Positions 28,163 through 39,517 of a stretch of DNA of 64,000 nt are shown here, in pieces; position 1 is the first letter of the stretch; each line of letters opens with the position of its first letter. Both the position numbers and the translations under genes were made by a program. The stretch is from Cyclospora cayetanensis (taxonomy: Eukaryota; Apicomplexa; Conoidasida; Eucoccidiorida; Eimeriidae), in the NCBI RefSeq assembly GCF_002999335.1, contig NW_020312125.1:270973-334972 (forward strand), written 5' to 3'. Below the pieces are notes generated by a model. That model made no database searches. It had not been told where the DNA came from and saw only the letters and a list, made by a program, of their open reading frames with translations.

Positions 28163-28438
28163 ATGTTGAGTGAGTTCGAAAAGGCGGTGGAATTCGTGCG
28201 GAAGCCTGTCGACGGGCACTCACCCTCAACAGCGCAGAAACTCCGGTTTTACGGCCTGTATAAGCAGGCAACCGTTGGCGACAACGAAACACCGGAGCCC
28301 TCCTTTTACCAATTAGAGGCCAAGCAGAAATGGAAAGCATGGGCGGACTTTAAGGGCATGGACAAAGAGGCAGCCCAGCAGGAGTACATCAAGGAGCTCG
28401 ACAAGTCGACCCCTAACTGGAGGGAACACACGCAGTAG
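28163..28438 (+). CDS. ACBP: acyl-CoA-binding protein
   Basis: Small cytosolic four-helix carrier of medium- and long-chain acyl-CoA esters, used in lipid synthesis and trafficking. A single uninterrupted exon codes 91 aa, the usual size. Family marks: FEKAVEFVRK at the N terminus, FYGLYKQATVGDNE (Tyr, Lys and Gln of the acyl-CoA site), KQKWKAWADFKGMDKEAAQQ and the closing YIKEL. The ATG at 28163 is preceded by TAAAA, and no in-frame ATG lies upstream. No targeting peptide is visible, so it is expected to be cytosolic. Sequence either side is non-coding. Confidence 0.96.
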   Translation: MLSEFEKAVEFVRKPVDGHSPSTAQKLRFYGLYKQATVGDNETPEPSFYQLEAKQKWKAWADFKGMDKEAAQQEYIKELDKSTPNWREHTQ

Positions 28439-29383
28439 ATCGTACGCCGAGCAGTATAATCGCGCATATCTGCTTCATCAGTCCTCTACTACCAGTTCAG
28501 GGTACAGCTCTTTCCATACCCCTCTGCCCAGGAAAAATCCTCACAGCATAAACATCCGCAAGCGCCTCACGTCGCCTGGATCACTTTTACCACAACTACC
28601 TTTCGTTGGAGCCTTCCGTCGGGGCCATGCTTTGTGGAATCCCGGAATAAGGGTCATTTTTTTCAGCAAAGCATTGTATCGAAAATGGCGTTGTAGTACG
28701 ACGTCTACAGCTTAGGAGGGTACATGACTTGCTGTGTGCCTATCCTCAATCCTCTTCCCGGTTTCTGCCTTTTGTTTTGTGCGTTATATCAGAGCCCCTG
28801 AGTCTTAGGGACTTCTATTGGGCGGACTGCTGAATGCGCCCCGTGCTGCACTTGATGCAGCCCACTCTGCAGCTTTTTGTCTTTCTTGACCCTAAAACTA
28901 CTGCTTGATATTATTTTCGCCTTTTCGCTTCCTCCCTTTCCCTCTTGCCACAATAGCACGAAAGCGCCCATAAGTGTACATGGGTCTTCAATTGGAAAGG
29001 CCCGAGCAGCCCTACGGGACCGGGCACTTTCTGGTGCAGTTAACTGAAGGGCTCTGATGAGGGTTACTCCAGGGTCGACTCAACCACACTATGTATGTCA
29101 CTAGCATTCACAAGGGTCCTGTGGGGGCCTCTATCTGGCCCCCTGCTTTGCTGTAAATAAAATGGGTAATCTTAATGGACTTTTTGGATACTAATTTACT
29201 CTCTCATCTAAGTGGTCAGGCAGTAGAAGAAGTGGTGCGCAGTAGAGAGAGACGCTCCGGTTGTCTTTGAAGGTGGCCCACAGGACCTCGCAGCACCCGC
29301 ATGCGAGGATCCAGTGGGGCCTAAGTAGCCTTTTCCCACCCGCCTCTGGAGGTGCTATTCTCTTCTCAGAGCGCCCGAGGAGC
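28439..29383. other. intergenic between convergent genes
   Basis: 3' flanks of the ACBP gene (plus) and of the Gln-rich gene (minus). Nothing else is supported. Confidence 0.5.
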
Positions 29384-32300
29384 TCACAAACTGAAAGGAT
29401 GGGTCTCCTTAAACATACCCGTAACGCTGCCTGATCTGTTCACAGGAATAAGGGCTCGGCATCCGAGGGGCCCAGCGTTGCTCTGCATAAGATGTGTGGA
29501 CGGAGCTCCAGGTGTAGCAGGGTTGTTCAAGCCCTCGGGTTTTTTAAGTAAGGAATTGGTGGCCGGCGGGCCCTCAAGACTCCAAACTGCTGGATTCATG
29601 CAGACAAATTGCCGCTTGGTAAGGGGAGTTACAATAACCTCTCCCGAGCTGACGCTCCCTGACCAGTTGCTGCTGGGACTGCTAAGTGAGTCTGCTGCTG
29701 CTGCATTGGGAGACACAGTACTTGATTGCCGTCCTGCAGCTCTTCGTTGCTCCTTATTCGGAAGAGGAGGGAGGCTTAGGGGACTCGCTGTATCCCATTG
29801 CTGCAGCTGGGGGGAAGTTGACTGAGGGACCCACTTTCGCTGCAGCAGTTCTCTTTGCTGCTCAAGCACCTGCTCCTGCTGCAACAACACCTGCTGTTGT
29901 TTCGCCAGGACCTGCTGCTGCAGATGTTGCGCATCAGATGCTGGGCATTGTTGCTTTGAGGCTGCATCTGTAGATTCTACGGGGGGTGCTGCCCTTTCTG
30001 GGGAGACCGCGGGACTTGAGAAAACCCGTTTGGTGGCCTCTACTCTGTGGAAGGACGCATTTCCCTCGTCCGTGCGAAATCTTGCGGGGTATTTAGTGCT
30101 TCTCCCTAGCCTCCCAACGACTGCAGTTGTCACCGCTGTTGCGGTGTTCTTCCCCTGAAAGTCATGTGGGGCACTTACAGGACGCGGCAGCTTCCTGCGC
30201 CTGCTATCTGCTGACTTAGTTAGTGCGAATTCCTGAGGGGGTCCACGCGGATGCACAAATGCCTTCTGCTGCGGTTTATTGGAGTGGAGCGGCTCTTGGT
30301 GGTTCTGCCGTGTTAAATGCTGCTGCTTATGCCTTGCGACCACGAGCGTTTGTGAGAGAGAAAGGGTCCCACGAGTCTGAGCTGGTGGTAGTCGGGAGTT
30401 CTTGAGAGGCTGCACCTTGCCAATAAGATGCCTTCCCAGCTTGGTGGAAGGCTGTGCAGGTGAATTTACAAATAGGAGGCATTGGTTCGGCATTGGCTTT
30501 GCCATTCTGCTGCTTGTTGTTTGCGACTCTTTGCGCACGTCATGAATATTGTCGCTGTGTTCCTTGTCAGACTGCGCTTTCTGGGATCCTTGGGATTCCT
30601 CCTCGTGCTGCGTTTGCTCTTGGGCCACAATCGTCCTCAGTACTTGCGGCTGCCTGCTAGGCGGGAGTACTAAAACAGGGCTCTCGGGGTGGGCTGCGAG
30701 TTCCCGTGAGGATGTGCGGGGCAGTAACTCAGAAGCCACAGGGAGAGTTCGCTGACATGCTGGGGGACTCTTCCGCTGCACACGACTGGATGATTCCGAA
30801 GGCCCATCCCTTTTCGCTTGCTGCTGGTGGTGCTCTGGTCGTGATTCGGTGAGCGGTTGCACCTTGTGGCTACGTGGTTGGTGTGGGAGGGTCAGGCCTA
30901 ATGGGGGGCTTTCCGCAGCAGGAGAGGCCTGCGAGCTGTGAAGGCTGCGAGAGGGGGAATATTCTGAGAGGGCTGATGCACTGCATTCCTTGTACTGCCA
31001 GTGATTCAAAGAAAGCTGTTCAGGCTGCTCTCTTTTTGGCGAGGGCAACTGCTTCACTTGGCACTGCACAGGCTGCCCTACTTCGTGCCGTGCAGGTTCT
31101 TCTGCTTGCTGCAGTTGCTGCAGAACTTGCTGCTCCTGTTGCACTGGCTGCTGCTCTTCATGCGCTGGCAGTTCCGCAAGCCTTTGCTCTACAGCTACTG
31201 ACTCTCGTTGTAGAAACTCCTGGAGTTGCACAGAGTCCGTCTGACTCTCTCGGTGTTTCACACCCCTAGCTCTTTGCAATGACGTTGTGTTGTGGTGGTG
31301 GTCATGAAGCTCATGGTGATAGTAGTGGTGGTGCAGCTGCGATGGCTGCTGATGTAGCGGCTGAAGGGTAGCCCCTAGTCTCTGCGGTCCAGCGACTGCC
31401 ATGGGCTGGCCACCGTTTGGCAGCTTTTGCGTTGCAGGGTCTGGGGTGCTCTTGGTGGCAGCCTCAGCTTGAACTCCTCCTGCTGCAGGTTCTTTTGCTG
31501 CTTGCGTTACAGCTGCTGCAGGAGCTGGTGCCCTGCCCTGTGCCTTTTGTAATAGAGACTCCAGCACCTGTGTTAATTGTGCTGCACCACCCGAACCTTC
31601 GGGCCTTCGCAGTGGCAACAATGGCTCGCTGTGACAATGGGCTGCTGAGAGCTCCCAGGGGCTAAGAGCAGCAAAGTCCTCCATCTTCCTGTGCTGAGGA
31701 CTGTTCTGCATTGCTGCAGTATCACGGCAGCAACTGGGTATGTCTACTGGCTGAAGAGGAGACTCCGCAGGCCTTCGTGCCTCTGCAGCTATATCTTCTG
31801 CTGGCGCTGTCAATTCTGGTGTTGCTGCGAGTTTCTCCCCCTTGGCCGCAGAAGCCAAGCTATTTAGCAGCCTCGACGTGGAAGCGCTCAGTTCCTCCTC
31901 TGCGGCAGAAGCAGTGTCTTTTGCTTCAGCAGCTCCAACTGTTGAAGCCGCTCGAGGGATTGCTGTCGGCAATTCCTTCTTAGGCGATAGGCTTGGCTCT
32001 CGCTGGTCCAGTGCTCGCTGCCTTTGGTGCCTCTCTACCGTCTGAAGTCTCTTTTGCAGTAGCTCGTCAATCAGCGCGTGCTGCTGCAGCGGAGTGAGTG
32101 CAGTGTCAACACGCACGCATCTACGTTGCTGTAGCGGCTTGCCGCTGGCCCGCTCCCCCGCTGAGCTGCTGCAATCGCTTGAGCACGTGCTGTCTCCGCC
32201 GACACAACTGCAACAGCCAGTGCGACAACAGCAGCAGTTGCTGATCCCATCCTTACGGGACTGCTGCCTCTGGTGCATCTGAAAGGCTTGGTTGTGTTGG

Positions 32301-35300
32301 ACATCTTTGCATCGCTGCTGATGCAGGCGCTTGCCTCCGCCTTCCGAAGCACTCGTCTTGGGCTGCTTATGAGAACTCCGGAAAGTACTACCCCAAGGTG
32401 TTGTATCGCTAGCACTTTCTTCAACCAGCTTCCAGTTGCCATTCATGCGGCCCCTTATCAGCTGCATCAAAGATCTTTGCTGCTGTTCTGATATGTGCAG
32501 CCTCCCCCGTTCCCCGTCCGACGCCGGGCTACACACCAAAACTTCTTTCCCAGCGCTACACGGCAGAGCCAGCACCAATAGCTGGGGTTCTTGCTGCTCC
32601 TTCGACTTTTGTTTCGGCCGCTGCCTCTGTTCCTGACGAGAACTCGGGCTTGCGGACGATCGAACTCTAGGGATAGCACCGCCAGTTCGCTGCTGCTGCT
32701 CGCGGAGAGCAGCAGCAGCACTTGCAGGTCGCTTGCTGCCGCCAACGCCGAAGCACTGACCGGCAGTGTTTTCTTCTGGGTGACAGGCTGCACATTTGCG
32801 ACTCGTGTGCTGGCAGTCCGCTGTACATACTGGAGCTGTCCACCGCGCTTGTGGTAAGGCTGCTCTGCTGGCCTCCCCGGCGTGCTGAACGCGACGCTGT
32901 GCACCGCTCTGTGGGGAAAACCCCGTCGCCTTCTGCCAGGACCCATCAGCAGCAGCTTCTATGTCCTTCCATTTCTGCTGCTGTGGTTTTTCTGTCTGAG
33001 CTGTCGAGTAGCACGCAGCTTTTGGACTCCCTTTGGGAGTCATGGAAGCCCCTTCGCTGTGCAGCGGCTGAGTCTGCTGCTGTTTTATTTGTTGCTGTCT
33101 AAGGTCACTTTCTACCGCGCCACCAGATGCACCATCTGACGCTTTTTGCTGATTCTTTATGGCGTCGACAGGCTGCTGCAATTGCTGCTGCAGCAGAAAA
33201 TGTTGACGTAAGATGGCTTGCTGGCTTTGCTGCTGCTCTTGTAGTAGTTCAAGCTGCTGTTGCATATACTGAAGCAGCTGTCGCTGCCAGTCTTGTTCCG
33301 GTAGCCGCGAGCAGCCGCTGCTCGGCTGGAGTCTCTCCACGCAAAAGTGCATTCTTTGCAAGTATGGCGGTCTCCTTCTGGAAGTAGCTACTACCTCGCC
33401 AGCTGCTGCTCCTAGGCCTTTCGCCGCGGGGTCCTCAGACTCCATCGGAATGGAACCGCCTTCACCAGCGGTAGCTGCGGGAAAGACCTGGGATGTTGCT
33501 GTAGATAAGCATGTGTGTGTCCAGGGATCATTTACTAAGACTGCAGCAGCGGCAATTCCATCTGTGGCCGAGTTATCCGATCGTGTCTTGGCAGTGGCTG
33601 TGGTAACCGCTGGGACGGCTGCTACCTCCGATGCTGTAGGCCCCCTGTTTGGATTAAACGGACTCGCCCTCACCCATGTGGGCAGACTCGCAGAGCGGCG
33701 GGCACAGCTGCTGCCACACTGAGCTGTTCCTCGAAAGTCTACCTCCTGGTTTGCCAGTGCTGTTGAGGCTGCGCCAGTACGAGGTGGCTGGGAGTGATCC
33801 CGTGCGCGACGCCGTCCCTGTTGTTGCTCTTCTTTCTGGCGTTGCTTCTGATGCTCCTGGGCTTGTGTATATTCCTGTTCTGTGCAGAGCTTAGCAGGAG
33901 AGAGATGGTGCAGGTCACCTGCTCTGTGCCCTCTCTTAGCCACAGGCGCAGATGGCTGTTGCCTCTGCTGCTTCCGTGGCTTCCCACCAACCTCCTGGGA
34001 GGCCCCCAGACTGCCAGGCTCCAATGTAAGAGGGAGGTACTGTTGTTGATCCCACTCAATGGCACATAAGGCGCCTGTTGCTGCCCCCAATTCCGCATGC
34101 ACCTGCCCTAAGGACTTTAGTAAACTGGCACAGCCAGGACTCCTTTCCTCTGACTCCACAGCGTGGGACAAGGAATGCTGTTTCTGGGCTTTCTGCTTTG
34201 TTTGTCCACCACTACGCCTGCCTGCACGTTGTTCGCTGACGCTTTTCAGGGGGGGTTTGGTTATCGTTGGAGTATAAGCACCTTCCTTGAGCAGCCCGGA
34301 ACCTGGGTACCCCTGAGGTCCAGCTCCGAAGAGATGCAAAGGGCTAAATGCATGTCTATGGAGTGCCCGTGCATACAGCTGCAACTCCTGCAGAGACACG
34401 AAGCACCAAGATCATCTTATACGATCTGTCCCATACTGCCGCTGTTGCTAACAGCAGCCTTTGCGTGTTCCCTGTTGCAAGCTTGGTGAGCGAGGAAGAC
34501 TCACGCTGAGGATTAGTGCAGCTCTACTGCTGGTAGCGTCGGAAAGACCCAGGGTCCCTTCTCTCCTTAACGCGTGTGTTTGCGCCGTTTTGGAGGGCCA
34601 GGACCAAGCAAACGCATCCTGAGAGGCCTGTGTAGGCGAAGAAAAGGCCGTGGGCGCGTTCCTTGCTGCTCCTTTCATTGCAAGCTCCAGTACAGCGGAC
34701 ACCACAGCCTCCGTTACACTCTCAACGCTGGGTCTCCCGGCGCTGTCTGCTGTTTCGTATTTTGTTTGCTTTTTCAGGCCGTGGGAAGACCGGTGTGGCC
34801 CTGTGGAAATGGCACTGTGCAGCTGGGCGGCCGCCTGTTGGAGCAGTGATACAGCGAGCAGAGAAGGTAATAAATACATTGAGGTTTTTGCGCACACACA
34901 CGGATGCAGCACCCATAGAACTGTTGCTATGAAGCAGAAAACACAGACACAAAGAGGAAGAGGCAGACGGATGCGAAAACACATATCATGGAGTGCACTG
35001 GCAGCACAGGGTGGTACAACAATAGGCTGGAAAAGTGTTTCAAGGAGAGGTTCATCCCACGTTGACTCGTGATGCCCCTTGCAAGAAGTCGCTCGTGATT
35101 CTCTGCATTGCCGATATTACGCTTTCTGCTTAGAAAATTAATTCTGCTGCACCTGAGAAAGAGCATGCTCTTCCAAGCTCTCGGAGGTCTGGAGCCTAAT
35201 CTGGGAGCGCAGGTGACCTGTCGGATCGCCTGCGACACACTCTATGCAGCCAGACTTGTGCATCTGCTGATACTGAGGGATTTGTTTGAGAGCCTCCGAA

Positions 35301-35317
35301 GGCTGATTGCATTGCAT
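29384..35317 (-). CDS. giant Gln/Ser/Ala-rich protein, 1832 aa, unknown
   Basis: Exons 35317..35153, 34834..34505 and 34387..29384, all phase 0. Splice signals: CTCAG|GTGCAG, CCAACAG, CAGC|GTGAGT, CTCTGCAG. An in-frame TAG lies just upstream of ATG 35317. Exon 1 (GCIECVAGDPTGHLRSQIRL) and exon 2 (VTEAVVSAVLELAMKGAARN) are ordinary sequence. Exon 3 is over 5 kb of Gln-, Ser-, Ala- and Pro-rich low complexity with many short Q runs, His-rich patches (HHHYYHHELHDHHHN) and a Cys cluster (NCCCCRTGCCSC). No catalytic or binding domain is recognisable; a disordered scaffold, RNA-associated or transcription-related protein is possible. Strong third-position bias and the absence of stops over 5 kb argue for real coding. 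The exons immediately upstream (35325-36944) may belong to the same gene. Confidence 0.72.
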
Positions 35318-35324
35318 TGGCTAC

Positions 35325-36944
35325 CTAGCTAAGCCAAAATAGAATGGCGCGGAGCCTCGTAACGCTAGCACATATCAGCTTACGGGGTTGTGAGTGAGAA
35401 GGCATATCCTGGTCCGTGTGTTGTTTCTCATGTTGCTGTTGCTGCCGGAGGGCCTCGTTCAACTTGCCTTTATCCATAAAGGGGAATTGAGGAACTGGTG
35501 GCTGGCCAGGTCCATGATTGGGCTTCCCAGGGGTCATCTGTTTCTCAATACATTCAATAGAGGCTCTCTCTTTTACTCTCGTCTCGTCACGGGCCTTCGC
35601 TATGCACTGGAATTCCCCGTTAGAAGGTGCTTGATCCCAGGGACGGGCTGTCGCCGTGATTGCTGGATGAGCGTAAGCCGCTGAAACAGCCGCATGCTGC
35701 GTTTCTAGCGGCTTCGTCCGTCTGATGCCGGTTTCGTGGCCTTCCTGTTGTTTTCTCAGCTCCCATAGCGAGGCGTTTTCAGTGTGTAGAGAGGTGCCTA
35801 TCCTAGGAGAATCATCGGTTATTCCGAATGGAGCATCATCTAGGAGGCTCCCTTTGGGCGAGCGGCCCCATGGAGAGAGAGATTCCAAGCAGGATTGGGT
35901 TTTCTCGACAGGCCGCGCAGTCGTGCTGAATGGACCCTGATTCCGCTGCACAGGTGCCTTCCTTTTCGCCTCTATCCTACTAGAAGGGGTTCTCAATATG
36001 AAGCCTTTTTTCAAAGGGCGGGAACTGGATTGCTCTTTTCTACAAGGGTCACTCAAGGAGCTTCGTTTGGGGCCTCCTGATGGGGGCATCCGAGAGTCGG
36101 CTCTTCCGGCAGCTTTCACCGGTTGCCACTGTTGCAGCTGATTCTTGTGTTCCTCTGCTGACGCCTTCGCAAGGTCAGCAGCCGCGGCTCCTCTAGCTGC
36201 AGTAACAGTAGCCGCTCCATGTACCGTGGCAGCGCTGCGAGTTTCTCCCCCATACGGGTAGCTTAGTGGGGTGCTCTGTTGGGACACGCCCAACGTTTTT
36301 ACACCCCAAGGACATAGAGGAATCTGGCTCTTTTGACTCTGATACCCTTGAAAGTCATGTAATTTCGGAATTTGAACGATTAGCTCTTCTGCATGCCTGC
36401 CATTGGGCTTTTGTATTCGTCGCTGCTTCTTCATGTCGTGCTCTTTATCCGAAGGCTACGGAACTCTCATTGAGGACTCCTGTAGAGCCCGCGAACCCTT
36501 CGATAACCCTTTAAGTACCCTTTCAAACGCATTTACATATGCATGGCAAAAGCAAACGGTCTTTTCCAGGTATGACATCAGTGCTATTGGCTGGAAGCCC
36601 TCTTGCCAAGAAAACTCTTCGTTCGGCAGAGAAGGCACTCTGTAAAGCCTCTCAATCCCTAGAAATGCTCCCTATATATCTGTAGGTTTAAGGCCAAAAT
36701 CTAGTCTCTGGCAGTATACGAGCCAGCTGGATACAGGCAGAGCATCCTGAGGAGGCATCAGTAGCAGCCGAGACTGCGGAAAGTTGCTTTGGGTCGGGGC
36801 CCCCTAAAGGGTAATAGATCTTAGCACTCGTGAATCCTAAGCTTTGGGTTTTAAGCCTGCTTCGAAGGAATGGCATTACCGTCTCCTAATTCAAAGGCGC
36901 AAGGGCCACCATCTGCGGGGTTTGCGGCCAAAGGGCGCTGCGCA
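35325..36944 (-). CDS. coding exons directly upstream of the Gln-rich gene, unknown protein
   Basis: Minus-strand exons 36944..36880, 36836..36720 and 36637..36456 join with matching phase (FELGD-GFTSAKIYYPLGG; ACIQLA-LPSLPNEEFSWQEG). The implied introns are only 43 and 82 nt. The same frame then meets a TAG at 36458-36456, and 22 bases later opens again at ATG 36434 for 369 codons to a stop at 35325. A 63-nt intron (36453-36391, GT...GGCAG) would remove the TAG in phase. The 369-codon part is basic and Ser/Lys/Gln-rich (KKQRRIQKPNGR, KAPVQRNQGP). It ends 7 bases before the next gene's ATG, so the two may be one gene. An upstream exon ending at GTAAGT (about 37044) is likely. Confidence 0.5.
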
Positions 36945-38502
36945 CTGGAGAAAGAAGAGGGAAGAAAACCGATAAGCAGAGAGAGTCTGGGAGGGAAAGT
37001 AGCGGATAAAGGAGAGGGCGCATAAAAAGGAAAAGACTTACATCGGGAGAAAAAAAAGCGTGGGAGATAGCTGTCTCTCATATCACCTCCATACACTACA
37101 ATGTCCTTAGCCAGAGAGCAAGGGACTACATGTTCGTATCACCATTTGCACATAGCAGGAATTGCATTCATGCGAAGGATCTATCCCCTGTTCTGCCTCC
37201 GACGCACCTACTCCGACAGAGACGAGACTGCTGGGGGATCGGCGCATCCGGTGACCCTAGGACCTGTCAGACAGAACAGGAAGTAGCCAGTATATTTATT
37301 TCCTTTGAACTATTATACAAAGCGACAAGCCATCTTTGCATGCCCCCTGCATGCTCAGGGCTCTTCGATCTGACGAGCCCCAACTCTAGTAACGGCAACC
37401 CCACGAGGGGCTCAGGGCGCCGGCAGAACCGTAAGCCATGGGCCTAAAGCCGTGACGATTGAGGTCCTAATCAGAAGTCATCTCGTCTAAAGAGCTAATT
37501 TGTGGGCTTTTATGCACGTATATGTACCTCGAAAGATCCCACTTGCATAGTCCTAATCAAACTAGTGGTCCTTCAGCACGAAACACATCCCAGATCCCTT
37601 TGGCAGGTCACCAATAGGTGAGCCCTTTTGCGAACATAAATCGTAAGCCCTATGCCTGATCCCTAGATCCTGTGCGGCTGACCTTAACTATATTTTTTTG
37701 CCTTTCAAGCATAATGTTCTCCTCTGAAAGGTGCATATCTTTCATCTTTTCACCAGCTTGTGCCGATTTAACTTGCGGTCAGCTCGCCTCGGACAATCGA
37801 TTGCAGTATTTTAAAGCGCTAAATCTAATCATACATAGCCTCATACCTCCTACTTGGCACATGGGCAGCGATCGCTCCTGCCCTCGAGCGTTTCGTACTA
37901 CCTATGGCCTCGGGCTACTAACGTGTGCGCGGTTGCCTCATGGCCTATAAACAGGCTAAAAACAGTATCCGACCTGCAGTGTCAGAGGCCTCTAAGTCTT
38001 TCTGTCGCTGCTCCTAGGAGCATTACTGTCCACGGCCTATGCATCAGGCTTAGTGAGCTCCAGTACATACATAGATTGCGTGTAGCCCCCAAAAAAATTT
38101 CACCAAGAGGTAGTACTCCCACTGAACAGTCCTGACAGGATTATTGCTGTATTATTGCACTGTCTGAATCTGTTACAAAATGGAATGCTTGAGGCGCCAG
38201 TGCCCGCATTTATTGATTCATTGCACAGACGTGAGTACAAATAGCCGAGCAAGATAGTACAAAGGTAGGGGAATGAGAAGGAAAAGGGAAAAAGACTTGG
38301 TTGCTGTAAATATATAGCGCATTCGCTTGGTGTTTGCCCACCCCATGCAGCCCCAAAGACAGAGAGATCAACCCTTAAGGGAGACCCGAAAAGCCATGTA
38401 CATCCATGCGGGGCGCAATGAGGATGGAGCCTCGCTGCTGCTGCCGCTGTCACCCATCTTCGGGGTGCGTTCTTGTCCTAGGATACAGAGCCAAAAGGCT
38501 AT
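36945..38502. other. mostly non-coding, with a likely intron and upstream exon of the preceding gene
   Basis: On the minus strand, GTAAGT near 37044 and a long pyrimidine tract ending TTCTTTCTCCAG at 36945 mark a clean 97-bp intron, so a 5' exon of the preceding gene probably lies around 37045-37110 (it could encode DIVVYGGDMRDSYL). Beyond it no coding sequence is supported. Confidence 0.4.
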
Positions 38503-39517
38503 CTACCTCCCAATCGATTTTTTTTCCGGCTTCTCCCCCGGAATAACTCCAATATCAACGCGTCTCCTCTCGTGCCATTGCACGCACTTGAACTTCAACT
38601 CCAAAACCCCTGCGTATAGCGCACAGCAAAAGAACTCACCTCTCTCCTTCACCCCTTTCCCCTCCGAAAATCGCAAGGAGCCCAACTGCCACAAGGTCCT
38701 CCCCTCTGAACCCTGAGCAGCGCGTACGAAAGCGCATATATAGCAGCCAATGAAACGTCTGCAGACCCCTAACCCCGTATCTTTCATACCCGCGTTGAAT
38801 TGCGCCGAGATCATGTCTTCATTGGCATTGCTTGGTAGCTGAAAACGTCTGCAGTAATATCCTGTCTGTCGCTCGTGAGCCATGATGTGCAGCTGGCCCC
38901 CAAATCTTTCCTTCAGCTCGTTTTTTGACCGGGGCCCACAAATAGAAAGCAGACCCTCTCCAATTTCTATGCAGATATCATCCTTCGAGGCTCCCGGTAA
39001 ATCCATGAGGAGCATTATGGCTTGTTCCTTGGGGTCAAAGAACATATCGATCGGGGGAACAAGGGTGACCTTCGCCTTCACGTCGTCAGGAGGTGCAATC
39101 TCCTGTATTTCGTTCAAGGGGAGGGCCGGCTGAAGCTTTCCTGGCTTTGACGGAATCATCTGCGAATCGAAGGCAATTAAAACACCATTAAAAAAGAGAA
39201 AATTGCAGATCGACACACAGCGGGATGAAAACGTCAACTGGGACCACACCTGCAGGTTTGGATACAGCAAACGGACGGAAGCAAAGCTAAGGCCCAGAAA
39301 TACACAGATTGATGACGTTGCCATGCCTCTGTCTTACCTTCTCGATGACCAATTGGTCAGCATCGGAGTCCAACGGGGGACCAAAAGAGCAGCAGTCGCA
39401 CATTTCAGGTGGCAAACTGCGATATGCGAATAACCTGAGCAAAGCACCCACATATTCCCCGAAGATCCCCATCATGCAATTTAATTGAATAGAAGCGGTG
39501 TGCCCGTGGTTCATCAT
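38503..39517 (-). CDS. small heat-shock protein (HSP20/alpha-crystallin)
   Basis: ATP-independent holdase chaperone forming oligomers that bind unfolding proteins. Exons 39517..39338, 39159..38790 and 38609..38503; phases 0 and 1 agree; 218 aa from ATG 39517, or about 203 aa from the paired ATGs at 39475/39472. Exon 2 holds the alpha-crystallin domain: PPIDMFFDPKEQAIMLLMDL, GASKDDICIEIGEGLLSICG, the Gly-Pro-Arg loop, ERQTGYYCRRFQLP, EDMISAQFNAG. Exon 3 supplies the last strand (VLELKFKC) and a basic tail. The second intron (38789..38610) is 180 nt, a multiple of three, without a stop in frame, so retaining it would add 60 residues between beta strands. The N terminus lacks an obvious signal peptide. 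Apicomplexan HSP20 proteins vary in location; none is predicted here. Confidence 0.9.

Noticed and set aside
29686..34489. Many plus-strand Leu/Ala-rich frames opposite the Gln-rich gene
   Set aside because: Repeat-driven shadows (CTG read as Leu, GCT as Ala) of the minus-strand coding exon.
38503..38790. Reading HSP20 as one uninterrupted exon from 39159 to 38503
   Set aside because: It would place 60 unrelated residues before the final beta strand. GTATGA and ACGCAG in phase restore the conserved NAG-VLELKFKC join.
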